Assembly (NCBI GenBank): GCA_023436585.1
Contig: JAEZIN010000013.1
Span: 62,001-126,000, forward strand
Source of the DNA: Bacillota bacterium
Lineage (GTDB): Bacteria; Bacillota; Clostridia; Christensenellales; Aristaeellaceae
DNA length: 64,000 bases
Reading direction: 5' to 3'
The notes under the pieces were generated by a model. The model saw only the letters and a list, made by a program, of their open reading frames with translations, was not told the DNA's origin and did no database searches. Position numbers and translations under genes: made by a program. This document shows positions 50,354 to 58,743 of this stretch, piece after piece; positions within the stretch are counted from its first letter, which is position 1; the number at the start of each line of letters is the position of its first letter.

Positions 50354-50393
50354 GGATAAGTGGGAGGAGCTGTCCGGCCTCTCCCACTTATCC
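50354..50393. promoter_or_regulatory. Intercistronic hairpin between ytfQ-like and ytfR-like genes
   Basis: GGATAAGTGGGAG and CTCCCACTTATCC form a perfect 13-bp stem with a 14-base loop and no strong U-tract. It probably protects the binding-protein mRNA or attenuates the downstream genes. Confidence 0.65.
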
Positions 50394-50439
50394 TTGCGTT
50401 CATGAAATACGATGCCGGCAATTACCCGCTGGGCAGGTA

Positions 50440-51423
50440 TTAGTACTTGCGGCCGGCCAGGACTTCCTCGGTCATGGTGGTGGCATACTGGGAGGTGATG
50501 CCCGGGGCGCAGAACGCTTCGTCCTTCACAAGGGTGAAAGCTTCGACGGTTTCGCCTTTGCTGAGCTTCAGGATGATGTCCTTCACGATTTCCGCCTGGA
50601 TGGGGTTGCACTCCACGTTGCAGTGGAACTTGCCTTCCAGGGTGTACGTGAGGCCTGCCTTGGTGGCGTCGTAGGAGATGATGATCACATCGCCGCCCAC
50701 GCCGTACTTGATGCCGGCGGCATCCATGGCATCCATCGCGCCATAGGCTTCGTTGTCGTTCTGGCAAACAACCACGTTGAACTTGCCTTCATACGACTTG
50801 ATGAAGCTTTCCATAACCTGCTGGCCGCCAGCCTGGGTGAAGTCACCGGACTGGGAGTCGAGGATCTTCCATTCGGGATGGTCCTTGGCGATGTTGTTGA
50901 AGCCCTCGCTGCGGCCCAGGGCGGCGGAAGAACCGACGGAGCCTTCGATCACAAGAATGTTCGCTTCCTTGCCGGCCAGGTATTCACCCAGCCAGAGGCC
51001 GGCGGTTTCGCCTTCCTTGACCATGTTGGTGCCGATGCGGGCGGTGTACTCGGAGGGCTCCGCATCCACAGCGCGGTCCGCGATGATGACGGGGATGCCG
51101 GCTTCCTTGGCTTCGGCCAGCACGGTGTTCCAGCCGGCAGTCTCGATGGGCGCGATCACGATGTAATCAAGGCCCTGCTGAATGAAGCTGCGGACAGCCT
51201 CCAGCTGCACGGCGTTGTCGTTGTCGCAGTCGATCAGGCTCAGCTCGAAGCCGTTTTCCTTGGTAAACACGTCGTTGTAGTTCTGGGTGTTGGCGGTGCG
51301 CCAGTCGGATTCATGACCCACCTGGGCATAGCCCACGGTGATCAGCTTGGTCTCCGCAGAGGCGAAGGAGCACAGGGCAAGGATCATTACCAGGGACAAG
51401 GCCAGAGCAAGCATCTTCCTCAT
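50440..51423 (-). CDS. ytfQ: Galactofuranose-type sugar-binding protein (YtfQ-like)
   Basis: A 327-residue periplasmic-binding-protein-like (Peripla_BP_4) protein. Signal peptide KMLALALSLVMILALCSFAS, cleaved at ASA-ET, with no lipobox. Sequence landmarks shared with E. coli YtfQ include VGYAQVGHESDWRTANTQN, VRSFIQQGLDYIVIAPIETA, PVIIADRAVD, GSVGSSAALGRSEGF, SQSGDFTQAGGQQVMESFI and NDNEAYGAMDAMDAAGI. Thus galactofuranose or a related furanose is the best guess for ligand. GGAGG precedes the ATG. It is the first and probably most expressed gene of the transporter operon. Confidence 0.92.
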   Translation of the reverse strand: MRKMLALALSLVMILALCSFASAETKLITVGYAQVGHESDWRTANTQNYNDVFTKENGFELSLIDCDNDNAVQLEAVRSFIQQGLDYIVIAPIETAGWNTVLAEAKEAGIPVIIADRAVDAEPSEYTARIGTNMVKEGETAGLWLGEYLAGKEANILVIEGSVGSSAALGRSEGFNNIAKDHPEWKILDSQSGDFTQAGGQQVMESFIKSYEGKFNVVVCQNDNEAYGAMDAMDAAGIKYGVGGDVIIISYDATKAGLTYTLEGKFHCNVECNPIQAEIVKDIILKLSKGETVEAFTLVKDEAFCAPGITSQYATTMTEEVLAGRKY

Positions 51424-51479
51424 GATATGTACCTCCGTTTCGAATTAGGCATGGCAGCCATATGCGCTTATTATAAGCA

Positions 51480-51513
51480 AGAAGCCGCTGGCATTGAATG
51501 CAGCGGCTTCCTC
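51480..51513. promoter_or_regulatory. Hairpin upstream of the ytfQ-like gene
   Basis: GAAGCCGCTG and CAGCGGCTTC form a 10-bp stem. On the minus strand it is followed by TTGCTTATAATAAGC, so it either ends read-through from the regulator gene or abuts a TATAAT-type -10. The rest of 51424-51714 shows no gene. Confidence 0.5.
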
Positions 51514-51714
51514 AATTGGTTTGTTCTGTTGGGAACTTATGTTTCCTGCGATGGGAGTTATTTTCCAATTCACAGGTACTATTTTACGATTTTGCCTCTG
51601 TGCGTTCCGGTCAGAGCTGCTGACCGAAAAAAATACTCCTTTTCAGAAGATTGTCCACACTCCATATAGAGGCACCATATCCCCCATCCGGTAAATGGAT
51701 AGGACATAAACCAG

Positions 51715-51772
51715 GGATTCCAAAGCGATATATCCCTTTGGCGGTGGGTCCAGGGAGGCGCAGCCTCCCTGG
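51715..51772 (-). repeat. Two-hairpin dispersed repeat, copy B
   Basis: Read on the minus strand: CCAGGGAGGCTGCGCCTCCC-TGG, linker ACCCACCG, CCAAAGGGATATATCGCTTTGG, AATCCC. It has the same design as 10461-10516 and also begins directly after a stop codon, that of the response regulator. Confidence 0.75.
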
Positions 51773-52519
51773 CTACAGCCCGGCGCGGTACTCCACTGGA
51801 GATTTACCAGTTAATCGCTTGAAGTTCTTGGAGAAATGCGCCACATCGGAAAAGCCCACCTGTTCGGATACCTCGTGCACCTTTAAAGCCGGATCGCGCA
51901 GAAGCTCCCTGGCCTTTTGAATGCGGAGCTGGTTGACAATATCAAAAAAATTCTTGTTCAGGTGGCGGTTGATGAGCTTTGACAGATGCCACTGGCTGAC
52001 GAATACGTGGTCGGCCACCTGGGACAGGGTGATGTGCTCCATATAGTGCTGCTCCAGGTAGTTGACAGCGGCTTTTACCACAAAGCTGCCGGCCGCTTCG
52101 TTTCCCGGCTGCTCTGCTTCCTCCGCTTCGTTTACTGGCGGCATGGCGTCCAGCGCGGCGGTCATGAAGCCGATGGCTTCCTTCAGTTCCTCCATTTTGC
52201 TGGGCTTTAAAAGATACCGGCATACGCCAAGCTGTATGGCCTGGCGGGCATACTCGAAATCCCGGTAGGCGGTGAGTACGGCGATTTGCAGCCGCGGAAA
52301 CTCACTTTTCAGTGCCGCTACCATGGATAGGCCATCCCGGTTGGGCATACGGATATCGGTCAGGAGGATATCCGGCCGCTGCTTGCGGATAAGGGCTGCG
52401 CCTTCCACCCCGTCGCTGGCAGTGCCAATGACACGGCAGCCGTATTCTTCCCAGGAGACAACGCGCAATAGGCCCTGCAGGATCACCTGTTCATCGTCCA
52501 CCAATACGACGGAATACAT
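51773..52519 (-). CDS. AraC-type response regulator (REC plus HTH_18)
   Basis: A 248-residue regulator shorter than YesN proteins. Receiver domain 1-120: VVLVDDEQVIL, phosphoacceptor Asp55 in ILLTDIRMPNRDG, and YLLKPSKMEEL. A short linker leads to the AraC DNA-binding domain (about 145-245): HITLSQVADHVFVSQWHLSK, then RIQKARELLRDPALKVHEVS and VGFSDVAHFSKNFKRLTG. It lies between an orphan solute-binding-protein gene and the galactofuranose-type transporter operon, and a sensor kinase is encoded further upstream. It probably activates the transporter in response to the sugar (inference). Confidence 0.93.
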   Translation of the reverse strand: MYSVVLVDDEQVILQGLLRVVSWEEYGCRVIGTASDGVEGAALIRKQRPDILLTDIRMPNRDGLSMVAALKSEFPRLQIAVLTAYRDFEYARQAIQLGVCRYLLKPSKMEELKEAIGFMTAALDAMPPVNEAEEAEQPGNEAAGSFVVKAAVNYLEQHYMEHITLSQVADHVFVSQWHLSKLINRHLNKNFFDIVNQLRIQKARELLRDPALKVHEVSEQVGFSDVAHFSKNFKRLTGKSPVEYRAGL

Positions 52520-52584
52520 GATGCCACCCCTTTAAAAAGGTACCTGTTCAAGCGGCGCAGCGGATATGGACATAATAAACGGCA

Positions 52585-53790
52585 TCACTTGCCAAAGGGA
52601 CACAGGGCCATAACGTCGGCCCACACCGTTTCCGGATCGGCGGAGCCGTCCACCAACGCAGGGATCCTGGCAAACCAGGCGCTGCGGGCCTCGGAATTCA
52701 TGGCATCCTGTATAGGCGGGAGCATGGCCTGCTCGTTGTCCAGCAGCTTGTAGGACGATTCCAACAGCCTGCCGCCAAAGGCGAAGGTACTCAGCCGTCT
52801 CTCGTTCTCCTCATTGGTTAAAAAGGCCAGCAGGTTCACCGCCGCATCACGGATGGCCGGATCGTTCCACGCCTTGCGGCTTAGGTAAAAGCCCATCGAA
52901 ACGCCGCCGATGAACGCGTCGGAATCGGCATTCTGCGCATAGGCGGGGAAAGGCATGACGGCGGTGGTTTCCCAATTGGCTTCAGGGATGCCGTTGGCGA
53001 ACCAGGAGCCATCCAATTGCATGGCAGCCTTCTTGTCGCGGAACAGTTGCGAGGTGACGGCCTCGGTGGTGGCGCTGGCATCCTTGGCGAAGGCACCCAG
53101 CTTGTACAGCTTGTTCAGCAGCGCCATGCCTTCTCTCCAGGAGCCGGGCACCTGCTCCAAGCATGCGGGGCGGGCTTTGTACTCCTCCTTTGTACCGCTT
53201 GCCAAAATGGCAAATTCCGCGATATAGTGCGGCACATCGGCAAAGCTGACGGAGATGGGGACGATCCCCACTTCATTGAATTTATGGATAGCGGCCTCCA
53301 GCTTTGCCCAGTCGGTGGGCAAATCAAGGCCGTACTGCTCAAACAGGTCGGTGTTGACAAACAAGCCTTCCCAGTAGGGGCGGACGGGGATGGAGTAAAT
53401 CACACCGCCGGCCTCGGCGCTTAAGGGATTCTCTTTCAAATGAAGCTCAGGATAGGCAGCGTTGATTTCGCTGATGGGCACCACCCTGCCAAGGATGGGG
53501 CCTGAATCGGCAGTCTTGGCAAAATAGAAAAGCACATCCGCTTCATTGCCGGCTGCAAAATCGGTCAATACGCCTGTTTTCCAGGCCTCATCCGAAGTGG
53601 CGGAGGAATCCTCCACCCTGTTGCCGGTTTCCTTTTCCCAGGCCCTTAAAAGCTCCACATAGGCGCCCGCGGCAGCGTCGGTGCCGGCAAAGGTGGATAC
53701 GGTCTTGAGGGTAACACCTTCTGCCGGCGCCGCGGTCGCAAGGCCCAGGCATAGGGTAAGCATTATAAATATAGCCGCCGGCTTCTTCAC
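52585..53790 (-). CDS. Extracellular solute-binding protein, probable co-sensor without its own transporter
   Basis: A 401-residue family 1 binding protein. A GTG start at 53790 is chosen because GGAGG lies nine bases upstream; an in-frame TTG at 53796 is too close. The signal peptide KKPAAIFIMLTLCLGLATAA is cleaved before EGVTLKT; no lipobox. Features include YVELLRAWEKETGNRV, GNEADVLFYFAKTADS, PYWEGLFVNTDLFEQYGLDL and AMQLDGSWFANGI. No CUT1 permease genes accompany it; it sits beside a response regulator gene and, beyond an inserted plus-strand gene, a sensor kinase. In many Clostridia such proteins bind sugar and present it to the kinase, so a signalling role is inferred. Confidence 0.88.
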   Translation of the reverse strand: MKKPAAIFIMLTLCLGLATAAPAEGVTLKTVSTFAGTDAAAGAYVELLRAWEKETGNRVEDSSATSDEAWKTGVLTDFAAGNEADVLFYFAKTADSGPILGRVVPISEINAAYPELHLKENPLSAEAGGVIYSIPVRPYWEGLFVNTDLFEQYGLDLPTDWAKLEAAIHKFNEVGIVPISVSFADVPHYIAEFAILASGTKEEYKARPACLEQVPGSWREGMALLNKLYKLGAFAKDASATTEAVTSQLFRDKKAAMQLDGSWFANGIPEANWETTAVMPFPAYAQNADSDAFIGGVSMGFYLSRKAWNDPAIRDAAVNLLAFLTNEENERRLSTFAFGGRLLESSYKLLDNEQAMLPPIQDAMNSEARSAWFARIPALVDGSADPETVWADVMALCPFGK

Positions 53791-53956
53791 TGGCAAGCTC
53801 CTCCTTCAGAGTGACGGATGATTTCCAAAAAAATATCTCATTAATTATAGCATAAGCACATGCGCGTGTATATCCCGCAAGGGTTGCCAGACGGCTTATT
53901 CTTTTTGGAAATGGGCCGATATATAGGATAAAGAACAGGAAAGGGATGCGTGCCGC

Positions 53957-54997
53957 ATGAGGATCGCAGCGTCAAACGTACAATTATCAAGCAGCCACAG
54001 GCGCGAAACAAGCGCTTCCGTATCCGAGTCGCTGACCGTTTGGGGCAGCGGTGGCCGGGTGGAAGCCGCTCGGGTAACGGCAGCGGACGCCGTGCGCATT
54101 TCTGCCACACGGGCTTTGCAGGCAGTGAGCCCAAAAAGCCCGGAGAGGACGGAGGAAAAGCCGTTTGAAGTCAGCGATGAGGATAAACTGAAGATCAAGC
54201 TGATCGAGCAGTTTATCAGTCATCTGACCGGCAAGGATTTCAAAATACGCATCCCCGATAAATTGGTCAGGGATGACGGCGGAGACATAAGGCCCCAGGG
54301 CGGCGCCGTGCCGCAGGGCACCGGCGGTGTTGGCTGGGGCATACTCTACAACAAAACGGTGACCGCCACCCAAAGCTTATCGGCCGCTTTTGCCGCGACC
54401 GCCCAAATAACCACCGGGGACGGCCGTCAAATCAATGTGCAGATTTCCCTGGCGCTTGCGCGGAGCATCTCCGCTACGGAAAGCACCACCATCCGCCTGG
54501 GCGACGCGAAGGCGGTGGACCCGCTGGTTTTAAACTTTGCCGCCGCCAGCGCATCCGCCACAGCCAGCAAGTTCACCTTTGACTTAAACGCCGACGGGAA
54601 AACCGAGCAAATATCCTTTGTCGGGCCTGGCAGCGGCCTGCTGGCGCTGGACAAGAACGGGGATGGCGCCATCAACAGCGGCGACGAGCTTTTCGGCCCG
54701 TTAAGCGGCAACGGATTTCGCGACCTTGCAGCATACGATCAGGATGGAAATCATTGGATCGATGAAAATGACGACATCTTTGACCGCCTGCAAATATGGG
54801 TGAAAGATGAAAACGGGGCGGACAGGCTGTTTGCGCTTTCAGCCAAGGGCATCGGGGCCATTTATTTGGGCAGCGCGGAAACGCCCTTCACACTGGAGCA
54901 GGCGGGCTCAATCCAGGCAACGATACGCAGAACCGGGATATTTGTCAGGGAGAACGGAACGGCAGGCACCATGCAGCATGTGGACATGGAGGTATAG
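53957..54997 (+). CDS. Hypothetical protein with calcium-binding (VCBS/EF-hand-like) C-terminal domain
   Basis: A 346-residue protein without signal peptide. The N-terminal half is Ala/Ser/Thr-rich and includes a helical segment EDKLKIKLIEQFISHLTGKD (about 72-98). The C-terminal half has Asp-rich turns: FDLNADGKTEQISFVGPGSG, LALDKNGDGAINSGDELFG, LAAYDQDGNHWIDENDDIFD and LQIWVKDENGADRLFALSAK. The GSGLLALDKNGDG...SGDELFG block recurs in large secreted VCBS/RTX-type proteins and in a widespread uncharacterised family. Function unknown. It is opposite in direction to the signalling genes on both sides and is followed by repeats, which suggests insertion. Confidence 0.8.
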   Translation: MRIAASNVQLSSSHRRETSASVSESLTVWGSGGRVEAARVTAADAVRISATRALQAVSPKSPERTEEKPFEVSDEDKLKIKLIEQFISHLTGKDFKIRIPDKLVRDDGGDIRPQGGAVPQGTGGVGWGILYNKTVTATQSLSAAFAATAQITTGDGRQINVQISLALARSISATESTTIRLGDAKAVDPLVLNFAAASASATASKFTFDLNADGKTEQISFVGPGSGLLALDKNGDGAINSGDELFGPLSGNGFRDLAAYDQDGNHWIDENDDIFDRLQIWVKDENGADRLFALSAKGIGAIYLGSAETPFTLEQAGSIQATIRRTGIFVRENGTAGTMQHVDMEV

Positions 54998-55077
54998 GGA
55001 TCGGCTGGATGCGTGTTTGGTTTAAGCTGCAATCACTTAATAGGATGAAATACCAGCCCAAAGCCTCCCTTTGAGGG

Positions 55078-55126
55078 CTCCTCCACACCGCCCCTGCCAG
55101 TGGCAGATTAGGGCGGTGTGGAGGAG
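55078..55126. repeat. Large nested hairpin at the head of a repeat cluster
   Basis: CTCCTCCACACCGCCC and GGGCGGTGTGGAGGAG are exact complements (16 bp) and enclose the inner palindrome CTGCCAGTGGCAG. It lies 80 bp after the calcium-motif gene and directly before GCTGGCGAAAC repeat sequence. Confidence 0.8.
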
Positions 55127-55180
55127 GCTGGCGAAACAGGCTCCGAAATCGAGCGCCGCCTGTGGCGGATGAAGCGAGAT

Positions 55181-55245
55181 GAAGGAGGCCGGCGAAACAA
55201 GCGATGCAAGCGGCAGCGCAGCAGCGCGCAGATTGAGCCGGATGG
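55181..55245 (+). repeat. 65-bp dispersed repeat, copy 3
   Basis: Same length and head/tail as the units at 3874 and 3956, preceded by the same GCGCCGCCTGTGGCGG-type sequence. A partial fourth tail (GATTGAGCCAGATGG) lies at about 55274-55288. The gap 54998-55492 contains no supportable gene. Confidence 0.85.
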
Positions 55246-55492
55246 TAGTGCGAACCCTCGTTCGCAATGCGCTGATTGAGCCAGATGGAATAGGTGGCGC
55301 GAAGCGCCGGATGAGGTGGTTTGCCCCATTCATGCACGCTGGAATCTCCACCTCATCAGTCGCTTTCGGTGACAGCTTCTCCTCCACGAAAAGCCTTTTT
55401 TTTATAAGAATTGCTATTATAGGTGCTGTGCCAGCAGGTACGAAACCCTCGCGGTCAACACTTTCTTACGCATCATTCAGCCTGTCGACTAC

Positions 55493-57247
55493 TCACATAC
55501 CGGCAATTGCGCCTGCATCCTCTTTTGCCTTTGCTTCCGCGGCCGTCCCCTTCTCCAGCGGAATCAATATAGTGGCAACCGTGTCGCCATGGTTGTCCTG
55601 GGTAATGCGCAGACTGGCCCGGCCCCTGTAAATCAGGCGCAGCCGCTGGCTTACATTCCGTATGCCCACATGGCCTTCGCCGCGGCCCTCCTCATAGAGC
55701 AGGGTATTGATCTTTTCCCGGTCCTCTTTTGTCAGCTGTTTACCGTTGTTGAGAACCTCCACATGTAAAAAGGAAGCATCAGAGAACACATTCAAACGGA
55801 TTCGGCCGCCTCCGGCCGGGGCGATGCCGTGCTCGATGGCGTTTTCCAGCAGTGTCTGGATCACCATGCGTGGCAGGCTGTAGTGCAAAAGGGCGGGGTT
55901 CACATCCTTGAATATGGTCAGCTTTTCGCCAAAGCGCAGCCTGACAAAATAGAAATAAGCGTCAGCGATGGAAAGCTCCTTCGACAGGGGCACCATGCGG
56001 TGATCCCCCCTGTCCAGGCTGGCGTTTAACAGCACGCTGAGGGCTTCCACCATGGCTGCGATAGCCTCGTTGCTGTCCATCCTGGCCTGCCAGTTAATCA
56101 TCTCCAGGGCGTTGTTTAAAAAGTGGGGATTGATACGGCTTTGCATGGCCTCGATGCGTGCATCCCGCAAGGCAATCTCTTCCTTGTAGGCTGTATCAAT
56201 AAGATGGCGGATCTGCATGCTCATACTGGAGAAGGCGATGCCCAGCTGCCCCAATTCATCCTTGCCGTGCATGGGCACGGTGACGCCCAGCTCGCCGTCC
56301 GCCATGCGGCGGGAGGCCTGGGCCAGCAGGAAAATGGGCTTGGAAATCCGCCTGTGCACAAACCACATAATGGCGATGCCGATAGGCACGATGGCCAGCA
56401 CAAGCAGGAACAGAACCTGCCGGAACTGCGTCATCTGCGCGTATACGGAATCCTTGTCCACCTGCACCCTGGTATACAGCGTGTAATCCCGCTCGGTATG
56501 GCCCTGCACATAGGCCAGGTTTTCCTTGCGCTCCGAAAGACCCAGCGGCTCTTCCGCCCAGTCCACCGCCCCATCCTGGTAATTGCGGTAGCCGCCCAGC
56601 AGGATGTCATAGCCGCTGTTCCACTTTTCGCCTACGCTGTACAGGGGGGCGAACAGCTCCTGCAGGTTCATGCCCAGCACCAGCATCCCATAGCGCTCCA
56701 GGCGCAGGTTGTACAGGTTACGCACCAGATAAAGGTTTCCGTCCCAGCCGGCGAAGCCGCACCTGGTATCCAGGCTTTCCCCCAACTGAAGGGCAAGCTG
56801 CTGGGAGTTCTCCTGAAAATCCAGCGCACTTTGATATCCGGCCACAGTATACATGAAGGCATCCGGCCGGCTGACGGGAAAGTAGGCCGCGAAGGTGAAA
56901 AGCGAATCCCGGCCGTATTTGCGTTCCAGGTAATTTCGGCTGATGCGGTAGAAGTCTGAATAGCTGAGCCTTTCCGCCTCAAAGCTGGCATAGGCGCCGG
57001 CCAGTTCCCCGTCATAGGTGACATCCTTGGCCAGGGTAATGGCCCGCTGTATAATCTGTACGGTCAGCGTCTGGGCATACTCCGCGCCGGATTTCAGCGC
57101 CGCTTCGGTCTTTTCCTGCAGCGCGCCAAAAAAGACTCCGCCCATATATCCCCCCAGCGCCAAGGCCGGCAAAAGCCAGCACAAAAGCACAATCAAAAGA
57201 ATGCGCAGGCGCAGGGATTTCCTATAGGAGCGGAGCTTGTGGAGCAT
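55493..57247 (-). CDS. Sensor histidine kinase, YesM/LytS type
   Basis: A 584-residue membrane kinase. First membrane segment about residues 12-34 (LRILLIVLLCWLLPALALGG), extracellular sensor to about 285, second segment LFLLVLAIVPIGIAIMWFVH, then HAMP (RRISKPIFLLAQASRRMADG). The His_kinase motif is MQSRINPHFLNNALEMINWQ and the ATPase domain has TLLENAIEHGIAPAGGG, EVLNNGKQLT and GHVGIRNVSQRLRLIY. The ATG at 57247 has GGAGG eight bases upstream; the ATG at 57262 overlaps that site. Its partner is presumably the AraC-type regulator at 51773-52519, with the orphan binding protein as ligand sensor. Confidence 0.93.
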   Translation of the reverse strand: MLHKLRSYRKSLRLRILLIVLLCWLLPALALGGYMGGVFFGALQEKTEAALKSGAEYAQTLTVQIIQRAITLAKDVTYDGELAGAYASFEAERLSYSDFYRISRNYLERKYGRDSLFTFAAYFPVSRPDAFMYTVAGYQSALDFQENSQQLALQLGESLDTRCGFAGWDGNLYLVRNLYNLRLERYGMLVLGMNLQELFAPLYSVGEKWNSGYDILLGGYRNYQDGAVDWAEEPLGLSERKENLAYVQGHTERDYTLYTRVQVDKDSVYAQMTQFRQVLFLLVLAIVPIGIAIMWFVHRRISKPIFLLAQASRRMADGELGVTVPMHGKDELGQLGIAFSSMSMQIRHLIDTAYKEEIALRDARIEAMQSRINPHFLNNALEMINWQARMDSNEAIAAMVEALSVLLNASLDRGDHRMVPLSKELSIADAYFYFVRLRFGEKLTIFKDVNPALLHYSLPRMVIQTLLENAIEHGIAPAGGGRIRLNVFSDASFLHVEVLNNGKQLTKEDREKINTLLYEEGRGEGHVGIRNVSQRLRLIYRGRASLRITQDNHGDTVATILIPLEKGTAAEAKAKEDAGAIAGM

Positions 57248-57304
57248 GGCATAATCCTCCATGCCGTCTGTTAAATTATGTTTTGATTTCGCCCCCTGCG
57301 GTTA

Positions 57305-58720
57305 TCACACGTTCAGCCCCAGGAACTTGGCGGCGGTCATGCACATGACCTCCGCCCGCAGCCTGTCGGGCATTTCGCAGAAGACCCGGAGCCTGGGCTC
57401 CGTGCCGCTGAAGCGGATGATGATCCAGCCATCGGCAAAAAGAACCTTCACGCCGTCCATATAGGAAACGGCTTTCACTTCCTCGGGGAAGACAGGCAGC
57501 TTCTTTTCCTCCAACAATAAACGAAGCAGCCGTTCCTTTTGCTCCTTTTCAAAGGGCCAGTCGTATTCGGCCATATAAGCTTCGCCGAATTCCTTGTACA
57601 TCCTTTGCGTAAGGACGCTTAATTTTTCCCCGGTAACGGCCATCATTTCCACAAGCAGCGTGGCGGCATGGATGCCGTCCTTGCCCAGGATGTGTCCCCG
57701 CACCGTCAGCCCGCCGGAAGATTCGCCGCCGATGACGGCGTTGTACTTTTCCATGGCGGACGAAATATGCTTGAAGCCTACAGGCACCTCGTAGCACGTT
57801 TCGCCAAAGGCAGCCGCCACCTTGTCCAGTAGATGGGTAGTGGCCAGGTTGCGCACAGCCGGGCCGTGCCAGCGCTTGTACTTGAGCAGGTAATAGTATA
57901 AAAGCACCAGGATTTCGTTGGGGTGGATGAACCTGCCCGTATCGTCGATGACGCCGATGCGGTCGGCGTCCCCGTCGGTGGCGATGCCGATGTCCGCCCG
58001 GCTTTCCAACACCGCGCCGCGAAGCGCGCCCAAGGTCTCTACATTGGGGGCCGGCAGCCTTCCGCCAAAGAGCGCGTCGTGCCGCTCATGAATTACGTCG
58101 ACATCGCACCTGGCGGTGAGCAGGATCGTCTGCAGCGACGTACGGCTCACGCCGTACATGGGGTCCAGGATGATGCGCAGGTTCCGGGAACGGATGGCGT
58201 CCATGTTCACGCCGCGGATGATGGCGTCCAGATACTGATTTTGGGGATTGATCTCCTCCACCAGCCCCTGATGCACCGCCTGGTCGTAGGGAATGGCCGA
58301 TACTTCATCCGCACGGATGGCGTTGGCGCTCTCCCCCAGGGGCTCCGTAACCTCCTGGGAGGCGTCGCGCCCGCCCCTGGTGAACAGCTTGATGCCGTTG
58401 TACAGCGCCGGATTATGGCTGGCGGTAACGGCCATGCCATAATGCAGCCCGTAGTAGCGCACCGTGAACATAATCAGCGGCGTAGGCGCCTCCCTGGTGA
58501 TAAGGTAGGTGTGGATGTGCTCGGCAGCCATCACCTCCGCCGCCCAGCGCGCGGCCTCCCGGGATAAAAACCGCCTGTCATAGCCTATCACAAACCCCGG
58601 CGTGGCCGCGTCCTCCGCCTTCATGCGCCGGGCCACGGCCAAAGTCAGCCGCTGCACGTTTTCCTTGGTAAAGTCCTCGCCGATGATGGCCCGCCAGCCG
58701 CCCGTGCCAAACGTGATCAT
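57305..58720 (-). CDS. Phosphoglucomutase/phosphomannomutase family protein
   Basis: A 471-residue alpha-D-phosphohexomutase that moves phosphate between C1 and C6 of a hexose. Domain landmarks: start FGTGGWRAIIGEDF, catalytic Ser loop GMAVTASHNPALYNG, metal loop IGIATDGDADRIGVID, sugar-binding loop AVIGGESSGGLTVRG, and phosphate-binding loop IRFSGTEPRLRVF. Only 23 bp separates it from the GH94 phosphorylase gene, so it likely converts the hexose-1-phosphate released by phosphorolysis (glucose-1-P or GlcNAc-1-P) to the 6-phosphate for glycolysis. Length and motifs are normal for the family; specificity is inferred. Confidence 0.93.
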   Translation of the reverse strand: MITFGTGGWRAIIGEDFTKENVQRLTLAVARRMKAEDAATPGFVIGYDRRFLSREAARWAAEVMAAEHIHTYLITREAPTPLIMFTVRYYGLHYGMAVTASHNPALYNGIKLFTRGGRDASQEVTEPLGESANAIRADEVSAIPYDQAVHQGLVEEINPQNQYLDAIIRGVNMDAIRSRNLRIILDPMYGVSRTSLQTILLTARCDVDVIHERHDALFGGRLPAPNVETLGALRGAVLESRADIGIATDGDADRIGVIDDTGRFIHPNEILVLLYYYLLKYKRWHGPAVRNLATTHLLDKVAAAFGETCYEVPVGFKHISSAMEKYNAVIGGESSGGLTVRGHILGKDGIHAATLLVEMMAVTGEKLSVLTQRMYKEFGEAYMAEYDWPFEKEQKERLLRLLLEEKKLPVFPEEVKAVSYMDGVKVLFADGWIIIRFSGTEPRLRVFCEMPDRLRAEVMCMTAAKFLGLNV

Positions 58721-58743
58721 GGCTTTCCCGCCTCTCCGATATT

